From an uncultured Candidatus Melainabacteria bacterium (GTDB lineage Bacteria > Cyanobacteriota > Vampirovibrionia > Gastranaerophilales > Gastranaerophilaceae): DNA of 64,000 nucleotides. Below the pieces are notes generated by a model, which saw only the letters and a list, made by a program, of their open reading frames with translations, was not told the origin of the DNA and did no database searches. The stretch lies in NCBI GenBank assembly GCA_934757275.1, contig CAKVLN010000002.1, positions 1-64,000 of the forward strand. The letters run 5' to 3'. Shown here piece after piece: positions 17,373 to 28,712 of this stretch. Each line of letters begins with the position of its first letter. The stretch's first letter is position 1. The translations under genes were made by a program, and so were the position numbers.

Positions 17373-17455
17373 GAATATCAAAGTAGCAATTTAGAGGTTT
17401 TGTAAATTTTTGTAAACAAACCACTTGAAAAATTGTACATTATACCCTTATTAAC

Positions 17456-17483
17456 TTGACGATACTTTTTGATGTAGTACGAT
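17456..17483 (+). promoter_or_regulatory. possible rpoB operon promoter
   Basis: TTGACG (17456-17461) and TACGAT (17478-17483) are separated by 16 nt, in the 210-nt gap between the matrixin gene and rpoB. This predicts a leader of roughly 90 nt. A GATAAT at 17505-17510 is an alternative -10 but lacks a good -35. Confidence 0.4.
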
Positions 17484-17582
17484 TATTTAACATGCGGTAT
17501 ATGGGATAATTATGTCCGAAATAAAAGTAGATAAAAAGTAAATTTTTTATATAGTAATCACTAGAATAGATGAGGTGAATTA

Positions 17583-20500
17583 ATGTCGACAGAATATGCA
17601 AAAAGAGTAACGCCAATGGGTATTCCTAATACACGTTTGGACGATTTACCAGATTTAATTGACGTGCAAAAAAAATCATTTGAATGGTTTTTAAAAGAAG
17701 GTTTAAAAGAAGAGTTATTAGCTTTTTCTCCTGTAAAAGATTACACAGGAAGATTAGAATTACACTTCTTGCCTAACTATACGTTCGATAATGCAAAATA
17801 CACAATTGAAGAAGCTCGTATTCATGACGCAACTTATGCAAAACAGCTTCGTGTAATGGTTAGATTAGTTAACCGTGATAGCGGTGAAATTAAAGAACAA
17901 GAAGTTTACATCGGTGATATCCCTACAATGACTGACAAAGGTACTTTCATTGTTAACGGTGCAGAACGTGTTATCGTTTCTCAAATCGTTCGTTCTCCAG
18001 GTGTTTACTTCAAGAGAGAAATCTCTCCAACTGGTAAAAGACTTTACAATGCAACTATGATTCCTAACAGAGGTGCATGGTTAAAGATTGAAACAGATTC
18101 TAACGATATTATCTACGTTAAGATTGATAAAAACAGAAAAATCTTAGCTACTACATTGCTTAAAGCAATGGGTATCACTGTTTCTGAAATGGAATCTTTG
18201 TTCACTCACTTTGAATTTTTAAAGAAAACTTTAGACAAAGATACAACAGAAACTACAGATGATGCTTTAATTGATTTGTACAAAAAATTAAGACCTGGTG
18301 ATCCTGCATCTGCTCAAGGCGGACGTCAAATTCTTGAATCAAGATTCTTTGATGACAAGAAATACGATATTGGTCGTGTAGGTCGTTATAAATTAAATAA
18401 AAAATTGAACTTGAACATTCCTAAGAACCAAAGAACTTTGACTGTTCAAGATATTGTTGCATCTATTGAATATTTGATTAACTTAACTTATGACGAAGGT
18501 TCTTTAGACGATATCGACCACTTAGGAAACAGAAGAATTCGTTCAGTTGGTGAACTTCTTCAAAACCAATTCAGAGTAGGTTTATCAAGAATTGAAAGAA
18601 TAGTTAAAGAAAGAATGACTCTTCAAGATTCTGAAACCTTAACTCCATTGAACTTGTTAAATACAAAACCATTAGTTGCTTCTTTGAAGGAATTTTTCGG
18701 TTCTTCACAATTGTCACAGTTCATGGACCAAATTAACCCACTTGCTGAATTGACTCACAAAAGACGTATTTCAGCTTTAGGACCTGGTGGTTTGCAAAGA
18801 GAAAGAGCTGGTTTCGCAGTTCGTGATATTCACCCTTCTCACTATGGTCGTATTTGTCCGATTGAAACTCCAGAAGGTCCAAACGCTGGTTTGATTGGTT
18901 CATTAGCTACTCACGCTAGAGTTAACGACTACGGTTTCGTTGAATCTCCATTCTTTGTAGTTAAAGATGGTAAGGTAACTGATGAAGTTGTTTATATGAC
19001 AGCTGACGAAGACGAAAACTTTAGATGCGCTCCAGCAGATGTTCAATTAAACCCAGACAACACTTTCAAGGCTGCTCAAATCCCAGTTCGTTACAGATCT
19101 GAGTTCATTATGAGCGATTCTTCAAAGGTTGACTACATGGGAGTTTGCCCAATTCAGATTATCTCTGTTGCGACATCAATGATTCCATTCATTGAACACG
19201 ATGACGCAAACCGTGCATTGATGGGTTCAAACATGCAACGTCAATCAGTTCCTCTTCTAATTACTGAAAGACCAGTTGTTGGTACAGGTATGGAAAGAAG
19301 AGTTGCGAAAGACTCTGGTATGGTTGTTTGTGCTAGAGTTAGCGGTGTTGTTTCTAGAGTAACTGGTGAAGAAATTATTATTACTGATCAGGCTGGAAAA
19401 CAACATTTACATACATTAATGAAATATGTTCGTTCAAACCAAGATACATGTATTAACCAAAAACCTATCGTTAAGGAAGGCGACAAGATTGAAGCTGGTG
19501 ATGTAATCGCAGATGGTGCTTCAACAAGTTGTGGCGAACTTTCAATCGGTAAAAACATTTTGGTAGCATATATGCCTTGGGAAGGATATAACTTTGAAGA
19601 TGCTATCTTGTTATCAGAAAGATGCGTACATGATGACATCTTTACATCAGTTCACATTGAAAAATTAGAAATTGATGCAAGACAAACTAAACTAGGACCA
19701 GAAGAAATCACAAGAGAAATTCCTAACGTTTCAGAAGAAGCATTAAGACATCTTGATGAACGTGGTATTGTTCGTATTGGTGCTAGAGTTTATGCAGATG
19801 ATATCCTTGTTGGTAAAGTAACTCCAAAAGGTGAATCTGAACACCCACCTGAAGAAAAATTGTTAAGAGCAATCTTCGCTGAAAAAGCAAGAGATGTAAA
19901 AGACAATTCTTTGAGAGTTCCTCATGGTGAAGGCGGTAGAGTTCTTGATGTTAAGGTATTTGATAGAGAAAAAGGTGACGAATTGCCACCAGGAGCAAAT
20001 ACAGTAATCAGAGTTTATATTGCTCAAAAACGTAAGGTATCTGTTGGTGACAAACTTTCAGGTCGTCACGGAAACAAAGGTATCGTATCAAGAATCCTTC
20101 CAAAAGAAGATATGCCATTCTTGCCAGACGGTACTCCAGTAGATATCGTATTGAACCCACTAGGTGTTCCTTCTCGTATGAACGTTGGTCAAACTTACGA
20201 ATGCTTACTTGGTTTGGCAGCATATTTGACAGGTGAACACTATGAAGCTCCTTCTTTCGATGAAAGATATGGTGACAACCAATCTGAAATCGCAACAAAG
20301 GCAGAACTTCTAAGAGGTATCAAAGAATCTGGTTGCGATTGGGTTAGAGAAGATGGTAAAGTTTACCTAATTGATGGTAGAACTGGTGAACCATTTGACG
20401 AACCAATTGCTGTAGGTTTATCTTACATCTTGAAACTTGTTCACTTGGTTGATGATAAGATTCACGCTCGTTCAACTGGTCCTTACTCATTAGTAACTCA

Positions 20501-20897
20501 ACAGCCTCTAGGTGGTAAGGCTCAATTTGGTGGTCAAAGATTCGGTGAAATGGAAGTTTGGGCACTTGAAGCTTATGGTGCAGCTTACACACTTCAAGAA
20601 ATGTTGACTATTAAGTCAGATGATGTTAACGGACGTAACAGAGCTTACGAATCAATCGTTAAAGGTGATAACATTCCAAGACCTGGTATTCCAGAATCAT
20701 TTAAGGTACTTGTAAGAGAATTGCAAAGTATCGGTTTAGATATTACAGTTGCTAAGAAAAATGGCGTTGAAGTTGACTTGATGTCTGACATGGAAGATTT
20801 GCGTAAAGCAGCTCCAAAAAGAACATTGTCAGATATTGATTCAGAGTTATTAAATATTAATTTCTTTGATACTTCAGCAACATTGGGCGAAATATAA
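17583..20897 (+). CDS. rpoB: RNA polymerase beta subunit
   Basis: Catalytic subunit of RNA polymerase. The 1104-residue length is close to the cyanobacterial form, which lacks the large insertions of the E. coli protein. Typical segments include [16 protein letters not shown] near residue 132, the rifampicin region with [20 protein letters not shown] near residues 378-397, [20 protein letters not shown] near 417-436, and the C-terminal [27 protein letters not shown] ribosome site precedes the ATG. It heads rpoB-rpoC1-rpoC2; the ribosomal protein genes rplJ-rplL that often precede rpoB are absent here. Confidence 0.98.
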   Translation: MSTEYAKRVTPMGIPNTRLDDLPDLIDVQKKSFEWFLKEGLKEELLAFSPVKDYTGRLELHFLPNYTFDNAKYTIEEARIHDATYAKQLRVMVRLVNRDSGEIKEQEVYIGDIPTMTDKGTFIVNGAERVIVSQIVRSPGVYFKREISPTGKRLYNATMIPNRGAWLKIETDSNDIIYVKIDKNRKILATTLLKAMGITVSEMESLFTHFEFLKKTLDKDTTETTDDALIDLYKKLRPGDPASAQGGRQILESRFFDDKKYDIGRVGRYKLNKKLNLNIPKNQRTLTVQDIVASIEYLINLTYDEGSLDDIDHLGNRRIRSVGELLQNQFRVGLSRIERIVKERMTLQDSETLTPLNLLNTKPLVASLKEFFGSSQLSQFMDQINPLAELTHKRRISALGPGGLQRERAGFAVRDIHPSHYGRICPIETPEGPNAGLIGSLATHARVNDYGFVESPFFVVKDGKVTDEVVYMTADEDENFRCAPADVQLNPDNTFKAAQIPVRYRSEFIMSDSSKVDYMGVCPIQIISVATSMIPFIEHDDANRALMGSNMQRQSVPLLITERPVVGTGMERRVAKDSGMVVCARVSGVVSRVTGEEIIITDQAGKQHLHTLMKYVRSNQDTCINQKPIVKEGDKIEAGDVIADGASTSCGELSIGKNILVAYMPWEGYNFEDAILLSERCVHDDIFTSVHIEKLEIDARQTKLGPEEITREIPNVSEEALRHLDERGIVRIGARVYADDILVGKVTPKGESEHPPEEKLLRAIFAEKARDVKDNSLRVPHGEGGRVLDVKVFDREKGDELPPGANTVIRVYIAQKRKVSVGDKLSGRHGNKGIVSRILPKEDMPFLPDGTPVDIVLNPLGVPSRMNVGQTYECLLGLAAYLTGEHYEAPSFDERYGDNQSEIATKAELLRGIKESGCDWVREDGKVYLIDGRTGEPFDEPIAVGLSYILKLVHLVDDKIHARSTGPYSLVTQQPLGGKAQFGGQRFGEMEVWALEAYGAAYTLQEMLTIKSDDVNGRNRAYESIVKGDNIPRPGIPESFKVLVRELQSIGLDITVAKKNGVEVDLMSDMEDLRKAAPKRTLSDIDSELLNINFFDTSATLGEI

Positions 20898-20909
20898 GGA
20901 GATAGGAAA

Positions 20910-22619
20910 TTGTCTACAAGTATTGATTATTTTGATTATATACGCATAAGCATCGCTTCACCTGAAAGAATTTTGAAGTGGTCTTATGGCGAGGTTACAA
21001 AACCAGAAACTATAAACTATAGAACCTTAAAACCAGAAAGAGATGGTTTGTTCTGCGAAAGAATTTTTGGACCTACAAAGGACTGGGAATGCTATTGTGG
21101 TAAATATAAAAGAGTTCGCCATAAAGGTATCATTTGTGAAAGATGTGGTGTAGAAGTTACAGATTCAAAAGTAAGACGTCACAGAATGGGACACATTAAA
21201 CTTGCGGCTCCTGTTTCTCACATTTGGTTCTTGAAAGGTATTCCATCATATCTTGGTTTACTTTTAGATATGACATTAAAAGATCTTGAACAAGTTATCT
21301 ACTTCAATAACTATGTAGTTATTGACCCAGCTGATAGCCCATTTAAGAAATTACAACTTCTTTCTGAAGAAGAATACGAAGATTTCATCATGGAAAATGA
21401 AGAATCTAAGTTAGAAGTTGGTATTGGTGCAGAAGCTATCAAGAAACTTTTAGGTGAAATTAATGTTAAAGAATTGGCAGAAGAAATTAGATCAGAATTA
21501 GCTGGTCACGTTACTTCCGTTCAAAGAAAAGGCAAGTTGATTAAGAGATTGAGATTGTTAGATTCTCTAATTTCTTCTGAAACTGATCCAACTTGGATGG
21601 TTATGGACGTACTTCCTGTAACTCCTCCAGATTTAAGACCAATGGTTCAATTAGACGGTGGCAGATTTGCTACATCTGATTTGAACGACTTATATAGACG
21701 TGTAATCAACAGAAACAACCGTTTGCAAAGATTGTTGGAAATGGGTGCTCCTGAAATCATCGTAAGAAACGAAAAACGTATGCTTCAAGAGGCAGTTGAT
21801 GCACTTATTGATAACGGTAGACGTGGTAGAACTGTTGTTGGTCCTAATAACAGAGCGTTAAAATCTTTATCTAATATTATTGAAGGTAAACAAGGTCGTT
21901 TCCGTCAAAACTTGTTAGGTAAACGTGTTGACTATTCAGGTCGTTCAGTTATCGTTGTTGGTCCTACATTAAAACTTAACCAATGCGGTTTGCCAAAAGA
22001 AATGGCAATTGAATTATTTAAACCGTTTGTTGTTAATAAACTTATTGAAAGAGGATATGTTCAAAACATTAAATCTGCTAAGAAAATGATAGAACGCTCA
22101 GACGCAAGAGTTTGGGATATCTTAGAAGAAATTATTGATGGACACCCTGTAATGTTGAACAGAGCTCCGACCCTTCACAGATTAGGTATTCAAGCATTTG
22201 AACCAAAACTAGTAGAAGGTCGTGCTATTCAGTTGCACCCATTGGTATGTACAGCATTCAACGCTGACTTCGATGGTGACCAAATGGCTGTTCACGTTCC
22301 TCTATCTATTGAGGCTCAAACTGAAGCTAGAATGCTTATGTTGGCTACAAACAATATCTTGGCTCCTGCAAACGGTAAGCCAATCATCACACCTTCTCAG
22401 GATATGGTATTAGGTATGTATTACTTAACTATTATGAAAAATCCTGAACAAGATGTACAAGGTTACTTCTATAGCTTCCAAGATGCAATCTCTGCATTAG
22501 AGGCAAAGGTAATTACACTTCATGACAAAATTGTAGTTCGTGATGAAAAAGGTAAGAGAATTGAAACAACTGTTGGTAGAATTATATTCAACGAAGCAGT
22601 TAGATCAGCTTTAGTGTAG
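20910..22619 (+). CDS. rpoC1: RNA polymerase gamma subunit (N-terminal part of beta')
   Basis: Amino-terminal portion of beta', encoded separately as in Cyanobacteriota and chloroplasts. It has 569 residues and a TTG start preceded by AAGGAGATAGG. The zinc-binding region is visible as CYCGKYKR...ICERCGVEV (about residues 61-85). The catalytic magnesium-binding loop [12 protein letters not shown] is complete, with Asp453, Asp455 and Asp457. The stop at 22619 is followed after 27 nt by rpoC2, and no frameshift could restore one chain because rpoC2 has its own start and ribosome site. The split supports placement in or near the Cyanobacteriota. Confidence 0.97.
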   Translation: MSTSIDYFDYIRISIASPERILKWSYGEVTKPETINYRTLKPERDGLFCERIFGPTKDWECYCGKYKRVRHKGIICERCGVEVTDSKVRRHRMGHIKLAAPVSHIWFLKGIPSYLGLLLDMTLKDLEQVIYFNNYVVIDPADSPFKKLQLLSEEEYEDFIMENEESKLEVGIGAEAIKKLLGEINVKELAEEIRSELAGHVTSVQRKGKLIKRLRLLDSLISSETDPTWMVMDVLPVTPPDLRPMVQLDGGRFATSDLNDLYRRVINRNNRLQRLLEMGAPEIIVRNEKRMLQEAVDALIDNGRRGRTVVGPNNRALKSLSNIIEGKQGRFRQNLLGKRVDYSGRSVIVVGPTLKLNQCGLPKEMAIELFKPFVVNKLIERGYVQNIKSAKKMIERSDARVWDILEEIIDGHPVMLNRAPTLHRLGIQAFEPKLVEGRAIQLHPLVCTAFNADFDGDQMAVHVPLSIEAQTEARMLMLATNNILAPANGKPIITPSQDMVLGMYYLTIMKNPEQDVQGYFYSFQDAISALEAKVITLHDKIVVRDEKGKRIETTVGRIIFNEAVRSALV

Positions 22620-22646
22620 TTAAAGATTAAAAGGGAAAAATAAAAG

Positions 22647-25600
22647 ATGGAAAATACATACGCACATGCAAAACAAACTCCAGCATTTATTAATAAACAA
22701 ATGGATAAAGGCGGATTGAAAAAGCTTCTTTCTCAAATGTATCTAGAATACGGCGGAGCTAAGACTGCTGAATTGGCTAATACACTTAAAAATTTAGGTT
22801 ATAGATACGCTACAAAATCTGGTGTTACTATTTCAATAGCTGACTTATCAGTTCCTGATTCTAAGAAAGAATTATTAAAAGAAGCTGAAGCAGAAATTGA
22901 AAAATCAACAAACAGATACCTAAAAGGTGAAATTACAGAAGTTGAAAGATATACAAAGGTTATCGACACTTGGTCTGAAACAACTGCAAAATTAACAGAA
23001 CAAGTTGTTGAAAACTTCGATAAATTAAACCCAGTATATATGATGGCATTCTCTGGTGCGAGAGGTAACTTATCACAGGTTTCACAGTTGGTTGGTATGA
23101 GAGGTCTGATGGCAGACGCACAAGGTCAAATTATCGACTTGCCGATTACTTCAAACTTTAAAGAAGGTCTTTCTTGTACAGAATACATCATTTCTTCATA
23201 CGGTGCTCGTAAAGGTTTGGTAGATACAGCGTTAAAAACTGCTGACTCTGGTTATTTGACAAGACGTTTGGTTGACGTTGCACAAGACGTAATCATTAGA
23301 GATGCTGATTGTGGTACTGATAAGAGCATTAACATGAAGCCTATTACTGATGGTGACAATATTATAGTTCCACTTATTGATAGATTGTTAGGTAGAACAG
23401 TTGCTCAAGATATTTTTGATGAAGACGGTACTACATTGCTTGTAGCTAAAAATACAACAATGGATAGAAAAGATATCAAGAAGATTGCTCACTTAAACTT
23501 ACAAGAACTTAAAGTTCGTTCAGGTTTGACTTGCGGTCTTGAATATGGCGTTTGTCAAAAATGTTATGGTTGGGCAATGACAACTCAAAAATTGGTTGAT
23601 GTTGGTGAAGCAATCGGTATTATCGCAGCTCAATCAATCGGTGAACCTGGTACACAGCTTACAATGAGAACCTTCCACACAGGTGGTGCGGTTGGCGTTA
23701 AAGAAGCTACAAAAGAAATTCACGCAACAGAAGCTGGTACTGTAGTATCTAAGTTAAAAACTAGAGAACTTAGAACTCGTCACGGTGATGTTGTTAGAGT
23801 TTCTATCTATGAAGCTGATATTGAAGTTAAAGGTGCTAAAAAATCAACTTCTTACCACATTCCAGCAGGTGCAACAGTATTCTTTGCTGATGGTATGAAG
23901 ATTGAAAAAGACTTTAAACTTGCTGAATATAAACCAACTGCAAATGACAGTGGTCGTTTGACAGAAAAAGCAACAAAAGATATTAACGCTGATATGTCAG
24001 GTGAAATCTTATTTGAAGACTTCGTTGCTGACGAAAAGAAAGATAGACAAGGTAACATTTCAAGAACTGCTAACAAAAACGGTATCGTTTGGATTATCGG
24101 TGGTGATGTTTATAACTTACCTGGTGGTTCAAAAGTTCTTGTTTCTGACGAACAAAAAGTTAAAGCTGGTGATAAATTAGCTGAAACCTTAATGATTTCA
24201 GAACATGGCGGTGAAGTTCGTTATGCAGAAGACTTAGTTGTTGAAGAAGTTAAGTCTGGTAAAAACAAAATTAATAAGATTGTTCAAGGTAAAGAAATTA
24301 CAATCGTAATTGCATCTTTGAATCCTGCAAATGCTAAATTTGAACAAACTAAGAAAGAACAATTATGGACAGTTGATAAGACTGGTGAAAAATATATCGT
24401 TAAAGCTCCTGTTGATACAACAGTTGAAAACGGTATGATTATCGCAGAACTTGTTGACGACGAATGCTCAGTTTCATCTTCTGGTGAAATCAAGTATGTT
24501 GACATTGAAGTTGATGATAACCAAATCGTTACAAACCCTGGTCACATCGTATTCGTTCCAGAAGAAGTTCACCAAGTTAACAAAGATTCTTCATTGAAGA
24601 TGGTTGACAATGGTACTTTTGTAACTGCTGGTACAGAAGTGGTTAAAGATGTTTATTGCCACATAGATGGTATTGTTGAATTTAAAGAATTTAACGATGT
24701 TGTACACGAAGTTACAATTAGACCTGGTGAAGTTCATACTCTTCCAAACATTTCAGAATTGAAGGTTGAAGAAGGTTCTGTAGTTGAAGAAGGTACTGTA
24801 ATTGCTAAAGGTATTAAGGCAAAAGAAACTTCTATCGTTACTTTGATGGAAATGGATTTTGATGACTTAGATATTGATGATTTAGATGAAGATATTGATA
24901 CATCAGCTCTTGAAGAAGAATCATTAGAAGATAAACCTGTTCAAATTTTGGTTAGACCTGTTCAACCAATGTATATTGAACCAAAAGAGGTTTCTATTGA
25001 ATTTAATACAACTGATGAATCAATCAATATTGTTCCAGTAACTCAATTGCAATATAAAGATGGTGCTAGAGTTAGAAACCTTGATGGTGCAACATTAACC
25101 AGAACAAGCTTAGTTCTTCAAATGCAAGGCTACTTATCACACTTAAAAGGTATGGTAGAACTTGATGAAAATGGCGAACTAAAAATCGTTGTTCTTGAAA
25201 CATTGATTGTTCGTCGTGAATTAGAAGGTAACTCTAAACTTAATAACTCACTTCAAACTGAATTGTTAGTAGGTAATGGTGAAGTTATTGATGCTAAGAC
25301 ACCTATTGCAAAGACAGAAGTTCTAGCATTGAACGACGGTGTAGCTTCAATTAAGGGTGATGTTACAGAATCAAGAAGATTACTTCTAAACTGCTCTAAC
25401 TTTGAAACTACAATTGATACTAAATCAAAACCATCAGTTAAGAAGGGTGACTTCATAAAACTTGATTCACCTCTAGCAGAATCTGGTGAAACTGCTACTG
25501 TTTCAGGTAAAATTGTTGATGTTACTGCAAATTCAGTTACTATCAGAAATGGTAGACCATACTTGATTAGCCCAGGTACTATGTTACAGGTTGAAGAAGG

Positions 25601-26513
25601 TTCTTTGGTACTTCGTGGTGATATGCTTGCAACATTGGTATTTGAAAGAGAAAAAACAGGCGATATCGTTCAAGGTCTTCCAAGAGTAGAAGAACTTCTT
25701 GAAGCTAGAAAACCAAAAGACTGTGCTATCTTAGCAGAGGCTGATGGTGTAGCTAGAATAGAAATTGAAGATGATGTTCCAAGATTATTCTTAGAAACTG
25801 AAACTGGTACCAGAACAGAAATTAAGTTCGCAATTGATGCTAGTATTGTGGTTCAAAACGGTCAAAAGATTAAGAAAGGTCAACCATTAACAAGTGGTCC
25901 TTTGAACCCACACGATGTTATCAGACTTTGCGGACCTGAAGAAGCTCAACAATACTTAGTAGACGAAGTTCAACGTGTATACCGTTCACAAGGTGTAGAA
26001 ATCGCTGATAAACACATTGAAATCATTGTTCGTCAGATGACTAAGAAGGTAAGAGTTGTTGATTCTGGTGATACTAACTTACTTCCTGGTGAGTTGGTTG
26101 AAGTTCAAACATTTGAAAATGAAAACAAAGCAGTTAAGGAACATGATGGTCAAGAAGCAACTTGTGAATACATGTTGTTAGGTATCACAAAAGCTTCCTT
26201 GAACACTGAATCATTCATTTCAGCTGCTTCTTTCCAAGAAACAACAAGAATCTTAACAGAAGCTGCAGTTGATGGTAAGAAGGACTTGTTAAGAGGTTTG
26301 AAAGAAAACGTTATTATCGGTCGTTTGATACCAGCTGGTACAGGTTTCTATCACTTGTCTTGTGCTAATGAAGAACGAGATAAAGAAGCTCAAAAACGTG
26401 CAGCACAAAGAAATCAAGCTCGCAAACCATCTGCAATTTTGGAAGAAATTGAAGGTATGTTTGGTGCTCCAGATTTACTAGTTGGTGATAATAAAAATTC
26501 TGATAATGAATAA
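22647..26513 (+). CDS. rpoC2: RNA polymerase beta' subunit C-terminal part (rpoC2) with long insertion
   Basis: Carboxy-terminal portion of beta'. The 1288 residues begin ahead of the bridge-helix region (MAFSGARGNLSQVSQLVGMR, about 132-151), and the trigger-loop start reads LTMRTFHTGGAVG (about 337-349). After this comes an insertion of roughly 650 residues, built of sandwich-barrel-hybrid-like beta repeats, before conserved sequence resumes at GDIVQGLPRVEELLEARKPK (about 1004-1023). This matches the large SI3 insertion of cyanobacterial beta'. An acidic tract (FDDLDIDDLDEDID, about 738-751) sits inside the insertion. Translation starts at ATG after AAGGGA. Confidence 0.97.
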   Translation: MENTYAHAKQTPAFINKQMDKGGLKKLLSQMYLEYGGAKTAELANTLKNLGYRYATKSGVTISIADLSVPDSKKELLKEAEAEIEKSTNRYLKGEITEVERYTKVIDTWSETTAKLTEQVVENFDKLNPVYMMAFSGARGNLSQVSQLVGMRGLMADAQGQIIDLPITSNFKEGLSCTEYIISSYGARKGLVDTALKTADSGYLTRRLVDVAQDVIIRDADCGTDKSINMKPITDGDNIIVPLIDRLLGRTVAQDIFDEDGTTLLVAKNTTMDRKDIKKIAHLNLQELKVRSGLTCGLEYGVCQKCYGWAMTTQKLVDVGEAIGIIAAQSIGEPGTQLTMRTFHTGGAVGVKEATKEIHATEAGTVVSKLKTRELRTRHGDVVRVSIYEADIEVKGAKKSTSYHIPAGATVFFADGMKIEKDFKLAEYKPTANDSGRLTEKATKDINADMSGEILFEDFVADEKKDRQGNISRTANKNGIVWIIGGDVYNLPGGSKVLVSDEQKVKAGDKLAETLMISEHGGEVRYAEDLVVEEVKSGKNKINKIVQGKEITIVIASLNPANAKFEQTKKEQLWTVDKTGEKYIVKAPVDTTVENGMIIAELVDDECSVSSSGEIKYVDIEVDDNQIVTNPGHIVFVPEEVHQVNKDSSLKMVDNGTFVTAGTEVVKDVYCHIDGIVEFKEFNDVVHEVTIRPGEVHTLPNISELKVEEGSVVEEGTVIAKGIKAKETSIVTLMEMDFDDLDIDDLDEDIDTSALEEESLEDKPVQILVRPVQPMYIEPKEVSIEFNTTDESINIVPVTQLQYKDGARVRNLDGATLTRTSLVLQMQGYLSHLKGMVELDENGELKIVVLETLIVRRELEGNSKLNNSLQTELLVGNGEVIDAKTPIAKTEVLALNDGVASIKGDVTESRRLLLNCSNFETTIDTKSKPSVKKGDFIKLDSPLAESGETATVSGKIVDVTANSVTIRNGRPYLISPGTMLQVEEGSLVLRGDMLATLVFEREKTGDIVQGLPRVEELLEARKPKDCAILAEADGVARIEIEDDVPRLFLETETGTRTEIKFAIDASIVVQNGQKIKKGQPLTSGPLNPHDVIRLCGPEEAQQYLVDEVQRVYRSQGVEIADKHIEIIVRQMTKKVRVVDSGDTNLLPGELVEVQTFENENKAVKEHDGQEATCEYMLLGITKASLNTESFISAASFQETTRILTEAAVDGKKDLLRGLKENVIIGRLIPAGTGFYHLSCANEERDKEAQKRAAQRNQARKPSAILEEIEGMFGAPDLLVGDNKNSDNE

Positions 26514-26529
26514 TTTTAGAATTTGAAGA

Positions 26530-26575
26530 TTTTATCAGTGGGTTGAAACATAGTTTCAACCCACTGATTTTTTGT
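26530..26575 (+). terminator. rho-independent terminator of the rpo operon
   Basis: ATCAGTGGGTTGAAAC and GTTTCAACCCACTGAT form a perfect 16-bp stem around an ATA loop, followed by a T run. It lies 17 nt after the rpoC2 stop. Confidence 0.95.
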
Positions 26576-26579
26576 GCTT

Positions 26580-26775
26580 AATGTGAATTACTTTCGTCGC
26601 TCATGCTCCTCGTTATGACTGGGCGTAAAAGCTACTAGATATGCGTCATTGCGAGAAAAGCGTAAGATTTTCTCGCAATCTTAAAGGTCGATAACACCCT
26701 TCCCAGTTTCAGTAATATTCAGCGGAGCCTTACGAACGGAAACTATCTCTACCATAGAGAGGTTGATATTAATTC
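26580..26775. repeat. composite intergenic repeat block 4
   Basis: Modules between the rpo terminator and lptB: the reversed GAGGAGCG module (26590-26625, CGTCGCTCATGCTCCTCGTT), TTGCGAGAAAAGCGTAAGATTTTCTCGCAA in two overlapping arms (26648-26683, a clean hairpin), and CAGTTTCAGTAATATTC...CGAACGGAAACTATC (26694-26767). The order matches the corresponding modules of block 2. Confidence 0.75.
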
Positions 26776-26859
26776 TGTTAAAAAATCATAATAGAATTAC
26801 TGCTATCTTTAAATTAAATTTTGTTGTATTATTATAAAATATAGAATTGGGGAATAAGA

Positions 26860-27585
26860 ATGAGGATTGAAGCAAAAAATTTAGTTAAGATATATGGTGA
26901 TAGAAGTGTTGTAAACGACGTTAGCTTTTTTATGGACAAAGGCGAAGTTGTTTGTTTACTTGGTCCAAATGGTGCTGGTAAAACAACTACCTTCTACATG
27001 ATTGTAGGTTTAGTTAAGCCAAATACAGGTAACGTTTTTATTGATGGAAAAGATATTACTGCATGGCCAATGAATTTGCGTGCGAAAGCTGGTATTGGTT
27101 ATTTACCACAAGAAAACTCTATATTTAGAAAATTGACAGTAGAAGATAACATTCAGCTGGTCCTTGAAATGAATGACAAGCTAACTGTTAACGAAAAGAA
27201 AATGAAATTAGAGGAATTGTTAACAGAATTTGGTGTAATGAAGCTTAGAAAATCTCCAGCAGTTGCACTATCAGGTGGTGAAAGACGACGTGTTGAAATC
27301 GCTCGAGCTCTTGCAGCTAGTCCAGATTTCATGCTTTTAGATGAACCATTTGCAGGTATCGATCCGATTGCGATTGGTGAAATTAAAGATAACATTAGAA
27401 AAATTTCAGAAGAAAAAGGCTTAGGTGTACTAATCACCGACCACAACCCTAAGGCTACTCTTTCTATTACAGATAGAGCGTATGTAATTTTTGATGGTAA
27501 GATTAAAATTCAAGGCAAGAGTACAGATGTTGCAAACGACCCTGTTGCAAAAGAATTTTACCTAGGAAAGGACTTCAAGCTCTAG
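26860..27585 (+). CDS. lptB: LPS export ABC transporter ATPase LptB
   Basis: ATPase that powers extraction of lipopolysaccharide from the inner membrane with LptF and LptG. The 241-residue length and LptB-specific sequence are typical: Walker A GPNGAGKTT at residues 35-43, GIGYLPQENSIFRKLTVEDN near 84-103, ABC signature LSGGERRRVEIARAL near 140-154, and Walker B FMLLDEPFAGIDP. A GGGGAA ribosome site precedes the ATG. The permease gene follows 1 nt after its stop. This implies an outer membrane with LPS. Confidence 0.94.
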   Translation: MRIEAKNLVKIYGDRSVVNDVSFFMDKGEVVCLLGPNGAGKTTTFYMIVGLVKPNTGNVFIDGKDITAWPMNLRAKAGIGYLPQENSIFRKLTVEDNIQLVLEMNDKLTVNEKKMKLEELLTEFGVMKLRKSPAVALSGGERRRVEIARALAASPDFMLLDEPFAGIDPIAIGEIKDNIRKISEEKGLGVLITDHNPKATLSITDRAYVIFDGKIKIQGKSTDVANDPVAKEFYLGKDFKL

Positions 27586-27586
27586 T

Positions 27587-28711
27587 ATGAAAAAGCTTTT
27601 TACTGTATATGATAGATATATTTTCACGCAAGTGTTAATTACAACGATTGTAGCAATTCTCTTGTTTACAATTGTTTGGATTGCGCCAGAAATGTTGCTT
27701 AACACTATTAAAAAGGTGTTAGAAGGTCAATTCTCTGCAAAGACAGGTGTCTTAGTATTAGTCTACGAATTGCCGAAAATTCTTGGTAAAGCCTTTCCAG
27801 TAGGTCTATTATTGGGTTCTTTGTTTACTTTTGATAAGTTAAGCAAGGATTCCGAATTGACAATATTTCGAGCTGTTGGCATGTCTTTTTCAAGAATTTT
27901 ACGTCCACTACTTGTATTGAGCTTTATTGTTACATATTTATGTTTTGTAACCTATGATAAGTGGATTCCTTATACCTGTCAAAAACTTACAGAAATTTAT
28001 GGCGGTCGTACTTTGACCCAATATATTTATACAAAAAAAGATGAAAACAACCACCCAGAGCAAGCAGTAATTGTTTCTAGATTTATGCAAGACAAGATGA
28101 CAAATGTAATCGTTTTAAATTTTTCTAAACAGGTTTTCAACGATTTGCATGGGCTTGATAATATCTTAGTCGGGCGTGTTGGTTACAAAGGCGTTAATCC
28201 AAAAGGTCAGCCGAGTTGGGTACTTAAAGATGTAACTTCTTATGATATTAATGAAGACGGTATCTTTAAAAAAATATCAAAGCATAAAAATGCATATATT
28301 CTAAATGGTGATGATGCAAATGATGCTTATACAATCATGATTAATTCAACAAAGAAAGACCGTGATATCAATAACAAAGACTTGAAAGCTTATATAGATT
28401 TGCTTAAAAAAGAAAACTTAGATGAAGATTATCGATTGATGGCAAACAAGTATTACCAAAGATTTTTCCACCCATTTGTCTGTGTGCTTTTAGCGGTGAT
28501 GGGTTGTTTGTTAGGTTTCAGTAAACCTAGAGAACAAAGATTAATAGGTTTTACAATTGCGATAGGTTGTATTTTTGTTTATTATATAACTCTGCCTTTC
28601 TTCGACTTGCTGGCAGAAAAAGGTGTATTGCCGCCGCTTGCAACTGCAGCAATTCCTCCATTGGCGTTTTTATTAGCCATAATTATGTTCTACAAATCAA
28701 GGGATTTATAA
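27587..28711 (+). CDS. LptF/LptG family permease (YjgP/YjgQ)
   Basis: Inner-membrane partner of LptB for LPS export. Its 374 residues match the family: two or three N-terminal helices (about residues 15-120), a periplasmic beta-jellyroll region (about 135-280, with SWVLKDVTSYDINEDGIFKK), and three C-terminal helices containing FHPFVCVLLAVMGCLLGFSK. It follows lptB after one base. Only one LptF/G-type gene is found here; cyanobacterial-type systems often use a single such permease per cluster, which I infer may apply here. Confidence 0.88.
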   Translation: MKKLFTVYDRYIFTQVLITTIVAILLFTIVWIAPEMLLNTIKKVLEGQFSAKTGVLVLVYELPKILGKAFPVGLLLGSLFTFDKLSKDSELTIFRAVGMSFSRILRPLLVLSFIVTYLCFVTYDKWIPYTCQKLTEIYGGRTLTQYIYTKKDENNHPEQAVIVSRFMQDKMTNVIVLNFSKQVFNDLHGLDNILVGRVGYKGVNPKGQPSWVLKDVTSYDINEDGIFKKISKHKNAYILNGDDANDAYTIMINSTKKDRDINNKDLKAYIDLLKKENLDEDYRLMANKYYQRFFHPFVCVLLAVMGCLLGFSKPREQRLIGFTIAIGCIFVYYITLPFFDLLAEKGVLPPLATAAIPPLAFLLAIIMFYKSRDL

Positions 28712-28712
28712 A

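Noticed and set aside
20008..20592. Minus-strand frames within rpoB and other large genes
   Set aside because: They are shadows of conserved coding sequence with no start signals.
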